Part shown: in pieces, positions 55,154-64,000 of the stretch
How the letters are laid out: each line of letters starts with the position of its first letter
Position numbering within the stretch: the first letter of the stretch is position 1
From: Enoplolaimus lenunculus
Taxonomy: Eukaryota > Nematoda > Enoplea > Enoplida > Thoracostomopsidae
Length of the DNA: 64,000 bases
Assembly: GCA_030248215.1 (NCBI GenBank)
Contig: JASANG010001610.1
Coordinates: 1-64,000 of the forward strand
Direction of reading: 5' to 3'
Translations under genes and position numbers: made by a program
Notes under the pieces: model-generated
The model's database searches: none
Told to the model about the DNA's origin: nothing
What the model saw: the letters and a program-made list of their open reading frames with translations, nothing else

Positions 55154-57287
55154 TCAGCCCGAGTTACCCGACCCAGTATTAAACTGTTTCATCAGCGACG
55201 AAATCAATCCCCCACTCTCGTCAGCGTTTTGACTTTCCATATTGCCGTCACCCCCGTTAAGTCCAGACAACGCTTTTTTCACCCCCGAAAATGCACTATA
55301 TGATTTTTGCATCATATCTAACTTTGATATTGAATCTCCCAGTGTACTCATGGTTTCGTCATTGCTTGAACTTTGTGAAAACAACGACCCCAAACTTGAC
55401 AAATTTATTGAATTCAAATCGTTCGGTCGAACTGAATCGCCGTTTAGGAGTGTGCCCAACAAGCCTTTGACCCCTTGATGACCTGTGGTCAACGCGTGTG
55501 CTTGTTTGTATAACCCCATAATTTGATCAAAATTTAAACTGTTAAGTAGTTTTGTAATTGCCGATTTTAACTTTTCAATCCCAACTGCAATTAAACTGTC
55601 TGACTGCGAGCTCGAGTGAGTTGCACTTCCTTGTTCGGTGCGATCTTCTGAGGCTATGTAACCCGCTTGGCTTACTTCCGGGTAGCCGGAACCGTACCCG
55701 TTGTGAGTATCCCTAGTTTCAGCACCATGTGCGTTGTCGCCGAAATAAAACGGTGTGCTGCGGTTAATCTAAAATCATTCGTTCAAATGCTAAAAATATA
55801 ACTATAAAAACTTTAAATAAACAATAGTCATGTTTTATTTTTTATTATACGGATATTGAGTGATTTTCTATGCGGATACTTTTCCGGATATATTTGGCAT
55901 AGATATCTTTCAGGATATATTATAGTACTTATGCGGAAATATTGTTCTATATATTTTAATATATATTTGGCGAATTAATTTGTTTAAAAATACATGGATG
56001 TAACTTGGTCACAGCTTTCTTTACTGTTTTTTATTATACCGGTTTTGTCTATAAGCACAGACATAATAAAAGTCTTTATTTGGGCTAACTTGACAAGAGA
56101 AATTATGGAGATCGGGCTTTTTAGAAATATTTTACCCACGAAACAAATTTGGCTCCGCTTATAAATACGATGATTGGAAGCGCAATGAAAGTTTAAGCAC
56201 AAGAGATGAAAATTATAAAGTATAATTTAATATCAGCAAACTTAATTTTAGTTGATAATCAAAAGCTGGAAACAAATCTAACTGAGTTCTGGAATGACTC
56301 ACTAGAGCTAATAATTATTATCCAAGAAAACGTAACTTGACGCTTATGCTTTATCTAAAGGTGTAAGCAAAGGTTTAGGCTTTCGCTAAGTAAGCGTTTT
56401 TCGAAACGATACGTTATGTTTATGTCTGAGACGGAAACTACTCCTAAGCATGTCAGGGCGAAAGTGTACTAAAGCCGATTCTATATAGCAAAAAAATCTT
56501 ACTAAAACTCGGCCAACATCCCGCTTGGCTAACACAAAAATTAGTGTGTAAACTAATCATATTAAATTACAGACTCTCATTCGGCCAACAGCTCATTCGG
56601 ATTTCAGTATTTAACTTAGATTTTCTCCGGTATTTGTCTAATTTTAAGACATTCTCGTACGCATGTCAGTCAAATTTGACTGTTAACCGAGTGAGATGAT
56701 GGCTGAGTGAGAGTACGTAGCAAGAATGCAGCGCATCATCAGAGTGTGTTGCACATTTTATATACCATACTGAACTTTAATGATGGCATGTCGGAAAATT
56801 TACACAAATCTTAGGAAATTTCAATTATAACAAAATTGCAGTTAACAATTTTACTTTTCACTACTGCATCGATTCCTTAAGAACGGGCAAGGTGTAAACG
56901 AATAGCAAAAATAACCGAAACTGATATGGGTGTTTCGTAGTCTTTGAGAAATGCCAACAATTGCCGGGTTTTCTGAAATTTTAAAGAAAAACGGCAGATG
57001 CTTCGAAATTTTAAAGATTTTGGTTAAATTTTGTCATTTTTTATTTCATTTCAAACAATTACAGCATACTTGAAATGAAAAATTGACAGATATTTGTTTA
57101 TTCAGTAGTTTTAGGCGTAAAACTAACAGAATTTCCGATATTTCACTACCGCTGCTGGTACACTTCGTACAAGGCGAAGTTTGGCTAAGTTGAATGCTTT
57201 TGTCCAAAATATATCTTACATTTCTGTTCTTACCAACACAGAAAATAACATAGCCAGCAAGAAAGTACCAGTTTTGCTGCCAGCCAT
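55154..57287 (-). CDS. gene D: secreted protein with PxDL helical module
   Basis: Exon 1 (57234-57287) encodes MAGSKTGTFLLAMLFSVL, a signal peptide, before donor GTAAGA. A phase-0 intron follows. Exon 2 (55154-55768, acceptor GATTTTAG) encodes INRSTPFYFGDNAHG and on to TAA; 222 aa in all. After a Ser/Gly/Tyr-rich stretch comes a helical module at about 80-150: GIEKLKSAITKLLNSLNFDQ, then VKGLLGTLLNG and RPNDLNSINLSSLGSLF (PNDL at 133-136). It aligns with gene E (ITKLLN with LTQILN; RPNDLNS with RPIDLKA) and gene C. The C-terminus is Ser/Gly/Asn-rich. The family is unknown to me. It is transcribed in the same direction as gene E, about 2.4 kb away. Confidence 0.72.
55769..57233 (-). other. gene D intron
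   Basis: AT-rich 1.5 kb with GGATAT words at 55850-55935 and degenerate TTAGGC words near 56350-56400. No coding signal. Confidence 0.55.
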
Positions 57288-59671
57288 TGACTGTCGTCGT
57301 AATAAATTTAAAATTTCAAGTTAACTACATTGATTTATTGCTTATTAAAACCTGTAAAATCTATAATGAACTTGTAGACCAATCAGAGTTATTAATATTT
57401 GGTCACACACAGAATTATAGAAATAACCAATCATCGTTGGTTTTACATCCCTTTTCTTAATTCATCGCCCACAATTACTGCCCTCAATGGTCTCTTCCTT
57501 ATACCAACATCAGCAGCACTTGGGAAAATTTTGTAGCAACCGTAAATGCTTTTGAAACTGTAAACATAAAATTTTTAATAAATTATTTCGTTTTATTTTA
57601 GTAGTTGTCTAGAGTCAATTTCAAACCTGTGCCTGTATAAAAAGCTACACTAATTTTATAATCCCACTTGATTACGACTACTATTTTTCATTTTGAAGCC
57701 GTAGGCGGTTGCCTTTCATAACTTAAAGGACCGACTACAATTGCAGGTAGTTCAAAACTAGGTGCTTAGACGGTTGCGGTCGTCCATCAATATAGCAGTT
57801 GCAGATGCTTTAAATGCCGCGCCACTCCATGTACTCATATATAAATTGTATAAAAAAGTTTCTATTTTGTTTTTTTTATAATTTATAGGCCAAGCAGAGA
57901 ACGAGGCGGTTTGGCTTTTTTTGGATCATACAAGTTGCTCCGATCCTGGCTACACTGGTCCAGGAGGCTTGCAGGCCGTCCATCTTACCTTACAGATACG
58001 AATGCAACGGTAATCGCAGCCAACACCCACTGCATGCCCTTTCGATACACTCCCGTTCATATGACTTTAATACCCATTTTCAAAATCTATGTTAGCGAAT
58101 CCGAATATATGTATTTATGCTGTGAGCAGAAAAAATCATGCAACGCTTACTACAGAATATAATGGCGGGCTGAGGCTGTCGTTGTTTCAACTATATCAGT
58201 CGAAATGCGGCCCTACTAAAACCTTTAGTGAATTTCTATGTTTAATGTCGTCTAAAACTAAATCTACGTCCGGCTTCTAGCTCCCTTCATTTGTGTGGCG
58301 TTTTGCAGTTAACGAGTAACATTTTAGACGCTGCACTGTTCAAACGAACTCGTTAAAGGGCGCTATACTTGCCATAGACTGCCGTCTGTCACCATGCGGT
58401 ATCGTACGTGAGTAACTCGCGTACGACACGGTGACACACGGCGCAGGACGTCATCAAAAGCAGAGCGCCGCCTGTATTATCACATCTTCAAACCAGACCA
58501 GCAAACGCTAAAATTTTGTATTCATGTTGAAATTATTATTGAATGCATGAAAGAATCAGGTTTAAATTTAACAAAAAAACCAGAGGGCGGCGCACAACTA
58601 ACTTCAAGACACGACGCTCGGTCAACCTACTATCATTAATCGCGATAACCCGTGGTGCCGCATTGGACAAGCGTTTTTATGAAACGTTTTTATTCAAATT
58701 AAGTTTTCGCTCCCATCTTTGAGATTGTTTTTTCGCCACTGTTTGCTTTTAATATAAAATCCGTCTAAAGCCGATGTTATATAAACTGTGAAACATATCA
58801 TTTGTATAACAATATTATGTATAACTGTATTATGTACTAAAATTCGTCAAAAACTATACGATTATATTTTAAAGCCGTTATTCACAAATTATCTCAGCTT
58901 TATGAACACGTAACATTTTTTTTGCCTCTGTCACTATAGCAAAACCGGCCCTTCCTTCCGCCTGTAGCTGAATTAACGTTAAAACTTATAATATTTTGGA
59001 AACTAAAATTGAATATTTTTAAAAAAAAAACGCGTGCAATATAAAAGTCACTCACAATGAGGATTCCGTTATTTGCCACAACAAACAGATTTATCAGTTT
59101 AACTCGCTTACGCCACCAAATAGTTGACAGCCTAACACGTGGATAAGGTAGGGGTCCAATGCATCACTGGTTTACAACCACGAGTAAGCCTAATTGCATT
59201 GAAATACGGTTTTGACTTCATAACCATGGTGTACAGTGCACGGGTGCAACCGGAGGTGAAAAATACCGGAGCCAGAGGTCAACAAAGCTTGCCGGAGCCG
59301 GACACGAACCAGCCGGAAGTGAAGCGAAGTTACTTTGTTAACATGATGTTAAATTTGTTAATTTTATCAAATATCTAATATATTGTTAAATCGTTTGGCT
59401 ATAAGTTTATTTTTTACGAACTTTCGGCAATTTTTTTCTTCAAAATTGTGCCAAAAGTTGACACGAATGCACCAAACAGATAGCTTTTGTAAAACTTTGC
59501 AAAATTTCGCAGCGAAATTGCCGGAACCTCCAGCATAATGCTGAAAATGTTTGCGGACAGTGAACAACACAACGGAAGCGAACATCGATTTTTTTAAGAA
59601 AACATATATCTGGTTGTACAGTGATCATAACCTAAATTAGACCCGTTTTTCACAACACATCTACGAGATCA
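57288..59671. other. region between genes D and E
   Basis: It holds a CCGGAG repeat (59245-59540) and a GC-richer patch at 57890-58080 after a good acceptor-like TTTATAG. Three frames of that patch contain fragments such as CSDPGYTGPGG and EACRPSILPYRYECNG, suggestive of a decayed Cys-rich domain, but no frame is intact. Around 58395-58425 is a palindromic GCGGTATCGTACGTGAG/CTCGCGTACGAC stretch. Confidence 0.35.
59245..59540 (+). repeat. CCGGAG-ended dispersed repeat, copy 4
   Basis: The left edge has CCGGAGCCAGAGG and CCGGAGCCGGACACG. The body carries TCGTTTGGCTATAAG, CTTTCGGCAATTTTT and TTTGTAAAACTTTGC. The right edge is GCCGGAACCTCCAG. Confidence 0.6.
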
Positions 59672-61862
59672 TTAATATTCACTGTCATCAACAACTTCGA
59701 TCTCAACGCTGTTCTGTTCATCATTCGCCCAACTGAACAAAACGCTCGCAAAATCAGTCACATTAACGCACAAATCTGGTAAATTGCCACAAAACGATAC
59801 TCCGAGCACTTGGCGATATGCTTCTTCAAAGTATATCATTTTCGTTGGCTGAGTTTCAACGTTAGTTGATCCAATTTCAATCTGATCGTTTCCACTTTCG
59901 CTCAAATGTGCCATCTGACATAATTGTTCGCTTAATGATAGCATTTCTTGCGAGCTATTTGTAGTTTCGTTCGTAACAGCTAAATCTGAACATTTCTCAA
60001 CCAATCCTTCGGAAACGGAACTTTGATCAAAATTGAATAATTCACAAAATTCCCTGCTGTGTAGATAAATTTGCGCTTGGGCTCTGTCGGGCTCTGAGGG
60101 TGCGGTATTTACTGATAAAGGTTGGGTTGATATTTTCTTATCGGATTGCAGAGTGTAGACTATACGAGCTTCAAAGTCCAGGCCATCATACAAAGACGTA
60201 TTGAAATAAGCATGGACACAACTACACATTGCACGTTGTAAACTTAGCAGTAACGAAGTATTGTTATTGCAATCAATGCGAGTGTCAAATTTTGCAATTT
60301 CATAATCGCCGAAATTTTCTGGAACGGCAGGTTTATCTTGAAGGCTGTTTTCGGACGCCTTTGAGTTAAACTCGTTTATTGACGGGGCGTTTTCAAAATC
60401 TGGATAGAAAGGCACTACCCGGGACCCGTATTCGTCCGGTGGAGGTGTAGTTGTTTTTCTGACGCGTCCGCGTCTTGAGCCACCACGTCGCGTACACTTT
60501 CCGCGCAAATTTTTGAGGCATTTCTCGCCGCCCCTACCGTTCGTGGGTCCCGGACGGCCTCGTGACTCCCCGTTAGGTTGAGTAGTACCTTTATCAGTCA
60601 TCGGCGCAACAGTTGTGCTAGGTGACGGCAGAAGACCTCCAAATATACTTTTAAGCAAATCAGCACCAGCGTTGCCTCCAGGTGTGGAGTTATCGCTTGG
60701 TCCAAGCACTTGGCCAAACAACGATTTGAAGTCAAGGTTTTGACCTCCAGCTAGGTTTCGAGCTAGCTCAGCCAGCGCAGAAAGGCCAGAACCTGAGGCA
60801 CCAGGCCGGCCACGCTTTTGAGTAGGCTTCGCAGGAGGATCCAGCTCGCTTAGCGCTGAGGTTAGCTTAATCAAATCATTAACGTCCATTGCTTTTAAAT
60901 CTATCGGACGAAGGCGTAGGCCTTTTGACAAGCGAGTTTTTACTCGTAATGGTGTCGTAATATCAATGGAATCTAGAAGTTGAATGATATCTTTCGAGTC
61001 GTACTGGTTCAAAATTTGTGTTAATTTGAAGACTGCTTTTGTTTTCGATGCCCGTTTCGCTGCTTTGCCTGCGATTGAATTCATCAACGCTTCAGGTTGA
61101 TCGCCAAATACTGCCAGAAGCGGAGCCTGAAAAATCAGTAATTAGATTACTTTTTCCTAACTATTATGTCATAAGCCAACTGGATTTTGAAGCGACTAGA
61201 TCTCTTATATCTTCTTGTCCACTTCTGCGAACAATATTCGGTTGCGGGACTGTAACGAAAGCGAGTCGAAGCTTTCCGAAAACTTAAAATTCTTGGATTT
61301 AATTGCTTGATAAAGAGTTTATTCAACGGAAAATCATGGAAATTTCAATTTCGGATTTTATCTGAGCAATAGTTGAATGTGGCATATTATGTATTTCACG
61401 AAGAAAAGTTCGCATATAAATTGGTAAGGGCAAAGGAGCTTTCACACAGTAACCAGTATAAACCGTGTCGTTTAGGTTGCCAAATCCACACCTGATGCTC
61501 AATGCTTAGTAGGCTAGAGTGGCCCGTCAAACTTCTCGGCAGGGGCTCCAAATGGGTGCATGGGGGTGGCTGCTCCGGCCGTGCTGACACTTGCTCACTA
61601 TTTCCTCACAAATAGTCTCCCCTTCCCCGCCGCACATAGGACTCGATTAGGATTCACAGGTATAGGCTTAGTAAAACCATTCGTGGCAGGAAACTTTGCC
61701 TTCTACCAAATTCTAACACAAGTGCAGAGTAAAGTAAACAAGCACCCGACACCTTACCACTTGCTGATCACTCTCAGAACTTTCGACGAAACAAGGTAGT
61801 ATTAAACACAAAACAACAGTGCTCCCAATGTGAGCAAAACAAAAATTTGCCAAAAAATTCAT
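59672..61862 (-). CDS. gene E: secreted protein, PxDL module plus Cys-rich C-terminus
   Basis: Exon 1 (61758-61862) encodes MNFLANFCFAHIGSTVVLCL, then ILPCFVESSESDQQV: a signal peptide before donor GTAAGG. A 631-bp phase-0 intron follows. Exon 2 (59672-61126, acceptor TTTTTCAG) encodes APLLAVFGDQPEA and on to TAA; 519 aa in all. Residues 66-130 are the helical module shared with C and D (KLTQILNQYDSKDIIQLLDS, RLRPIDLKAMDVNDLIKL). Then come a KRGRPG basic patch at about 139, a Gly/Asn-rich part with LLKSIFGGLL, and a basic segment CLKNLRGKCTRRGGSRRGR. The last 250 residues hold about eight cysteines (IDC, MCSC, EFC, KCS, QLC, FCG, LC). The family is not recognised. Secretion is well supported; function is unknown. 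Confidence 0.75.
61127..61757 (-). other. gene E intron
   Basis: 631 bp between a strong GTAAGG donor and a TTTTTCAG acceptor. Open frames inside (61396-61590, 61560-61799 in part) have no motif. Confidence 0.65.
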
Positions 61863-63405
61863 ATTCAGCCCAAAGAAAACTTTCGAAAGTAAACTATGTT
61901 GCATAAATTTTAAAAAAGTATTAAACTTCGTGACTAAAGTTATATACACTGCAAGATTTTGTTGCTGTTGCACAAAATACGCACAGTGCGATAGTTTTTT
62001 CATTTTTTGTCTTTTAATCTGACTAATTTTCGCTTTTCTTCATCCTTATTTTGAAGCACACTGTCATTTTAATAAATTTGAAATTAATAACTGCTTAATT
62101 TTTCACTATGGAGCCTGCTGACGGTTGGCGTTACTGAACGAAATGGCCATTTTATTGTATTAGTGCAAACAGTGGTTGCTTTTGCTAAAATTTGCTGTTA
62201 TTCATTATACTTTTGTTATGTGGGTACAAACTGTTTTTGATTGTAGGATTTTACATACCAAACAGCTGATGGAATGCTAATTGTTTGTGATTGGTTGTTC
62301 CGGCTTAACTGTGTTCGAGAAAACTGAGTCGCACAATAATTATATATATTAAGCTATATAGGCGGCTGCCGTCTGGTTTCATTGAATACAACGTTATATC
62401 GGTAATGCTCTTTTATTTCTGTTGTTTTGATTAGCCAATCAAATTGCGCCTCTGTAATCGGTTACCCCATATAAAACTTTTTTAATTTATAGTTTGCAAA
62501 TGTGTTGATGCCAAATGTTTACTGTGCAAGATAGATTTCTTGAATATACTCAAACCTGAGCATCCAATCAAAATTCATCTGCATTCCAGTAGTTGTTTGG
62601 GCTGCCCCGAACATCAATTATCGTTTGGAATATCCGAGTTGCCAACGGAGTTAAACAGTAGTTTGGGGCACGACATATGCACTGTTCATTGGTGAAACGC
62701 AAAACCACATTGGAACAAATTTTGACTTCACAGTTTCAAAAAATACCTCTTGTTAGTTCCTCGTATAGTGATGTGGTGCTTATTTGTAATAAAATTGCGT
62801 GAAGAGTACAAAACGCTTTTTACGTTTCGAAGAAAAGCGGTCATATTGATTCTCAAATAGCGTTTAGACAAAAGATGATGTGCGTTTACTTTTAATTTGA
62901 GTATCGCAACACCAGCTATTCAACTTAGAATTTCTCCACGTAGACAGCGTTTTAAAAGATACAATTTGAAACACGAAAAGCATTTAATGTTTCATGATTG
63001 CCAAGTCTGATAAATTTTCTTTCTAGTTGTCTGTAAATTACCAACAAATGAAGTTACATCTTATTTTTGAAACTTTTATTCAAATATATTACAATCGAGA
63101 ATAGTTAAACTTAAATATAGTAGAGCTTTGATACAAAAAGGTTTCCTAGATTCATACTTTAACAGGCGTTCAGTTTTTAGCGAGAATCAGCTTCAGGATT
63201 AGATTAATTTTCTACTTAGGCTTAGGCTCGCCCCTGTGCTTTTTATTGGTACATCCCTACACTGAGGCTTGTTCTGTCATCTTAGAGGTATGCGTATACA
63301 GATTTTGCACATTTCGAAGTAACACTGAACAAAGATATAAGCCGCAACATTGTCGTTTTAGAAGCTCAGCGAAGTTCAACTTCAGCCCAAAACTAATCCA
63401 ATTGG
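61863..63405. other. spacer between gene E and the NK4 gene
   Basis: It contains a partial MITE family 2 (62480-62680) and TTAGGC-like words near 63217-63230. No gene seen. Confidence 0.45.
62480..62680. mobile_element. MITE family 2, partial copy
   Basis: The interior word TTTAATTTATAGTTTGCAAA and CATTCCAGTAGTTGTTTG are followed by the right end TAGTTTGGGGCACGACATAT. The left inverted repeat is missing. Confidence 0.65.
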
Positions 63406-63943
63406 TTATTGTGCTCTTGGTTTCGAATTGTCCAATGAAATTGCAGTATTTGCCGCATATGATGTCCAATTATAATACGCTGGCACAGAATCAAACGCGG
63501 GTTGTTTAATAGAGTCATTGGCTGAACTGGATGATTGGCTACTATTATAACTTGTCGAAGGGCGATTGCTGACAAAATTTGCATAGGAATATATGTTGGG
63601 GGCAATGTACTGCCGTGTCGCCCCAGAAGTCACACAGAACGGATGTTTTTCTTGCTTTCCTGTAGAATCTTGAGTTTCACCGATTGGTTCATCCTTGACT
63701 CTTGAATCAGGCTGGCAATAGTAAGGTGGGTAGCCTGTCAACGCAGTGTACCCCCAGGTAGATGCCGGGTCAAAAGAAGATATACCGTGAGAGCATAACC
63801 CTGAGCCACTGTCGAGAGCAGACTTGGTGCCTCCGGCGGCGTCTCGTAGTAAGATTGGTACGCTCATTCGACGAGTTGCTGGCTGTAATGCAGCAGTTAG
63901 CTCGAGGGTGCGATCTTGTCTTAAACGCTTGCATTTGTATCGT
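63406..63943 (-). CDS. NKX2-5-like: NK4/NKX2-5-type homeobox gene, last exon
   Basis: The exon opens after acceptor AATTTTAG with A, then CGA TAC AAA. It encodes RYKCKRLRQDRTLELTAALQ, then PATRRMSVPILLRDAAGG. The first segment matches the end of the NKX2-5 homeodomain and its tail (RYKCKRQRQDQTLEL). The second matches the NK2-specific domain (RR-x-AVPVLVRDGKP) just downstream in that family. The following 140 residues are Ser/Tyr/Pro-rich and include VKDEP, a consensus SUMO site. The frame runs 178 codons to its stop. The intron splits the homeodomain just before RYKCKR, after what should be the third-helix QNR. The rest of the homeodomain and the start lie beyond 64000. It is a DNA-binding regulator; in animals NK4 factors pattern heart or pharyngeal muscle, and that role here is only inferred. 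Confidence 0.85.
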
Positions 63944-64000
63944 CTAAAATTAAAATTAAGATTTAAATTTTAATACACGTTTGAAACAACGTACAAATTT
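63944..64000 (-). other. start of an intron in the NK4 gene
   Basis: AT-rich sequence upstream (in gene orientation) of the exon acceptor; it runs off the window. Confidence 0.6.

Noticed and set aside
1-64000. CRISPR array or bacterial operon
   Set aside because: No regular short repeats with unique spacers of constant length, no Shine-Dalgarno-led gene strings; introns and MITEs show a eukaryotic genome.

Overview
This is a eukaryotic, AT-rich (by eye about 35-37% GC) stretch with introns of several hundred bases to 3 kb, large intergenic spaces and many short inverted-repeat transposons. Arrays of CCTAAG/TTAGGC, the telomere unit of nematodes, occur inside one dispersed repeat family. The best guess is a nematode. 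Long introns and abundant repeats would fit a non-Caenorhabditis lineage (for example an enoplean or mermithid), but nothing here fixes the species. All gene models come from reading splice signals and phases by eye; no alignment was run.

Layout. 1-3842: repeats. 3843-4535 (-): last exon of a membrane-anchored Cys-rich protein (gene A). 4536-18984: about 14 kb of repeats with no convincing gene. 18985-31454 (+): a 13-exon gene for the exon-junction-complex protein CASC3/MLN51/Barentsz; every exon joint is in phase and the product is 1813 aa. 31455-35149: 3' flank with two inverted-repeat elements. 35150-35839 (+): candidate 86-aa gene. 35867-40146 (-): gene B, a paralogue of A. 40147-49158: gene-poor, repeats. 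49159-52274 (+), 55154-57287 (-) and 59672-61862 (-): genes C, D and E, a cluster of secreted proteins. 63406-63943 (-): last exon of an NK4/NKX2-5-type homeobox gene that continues past the window end.

The most interesting content is two sets of unrecognised secreted or surface proteins. A and B share a six-cysteine module with identical spacing (C-x6-C-x9-C-x-C-x5-C-x10-C, around YDDDF and CRCLPQY) and a hydrophobic C-terminus. C, D and E share a helical module with a PxDL motif; each has a signal-peptide exon, one phase-0 intron and one long exon. Gene B has that same architecture.

The repeat landscape is rich. It includes eight copies of a TA-flanked MITE, one carrying a nested insertion, several other inverted-repeat families, and a 1.2-kb inverted-repeat element with internal ~150-bp tandem repeats. 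There is also a TTAGGC-bearing repeat family, head-to-head tRNA-like SINEs, and a roughly 0.9-kb minisatellite whose minus strand is full of GGG tracts.
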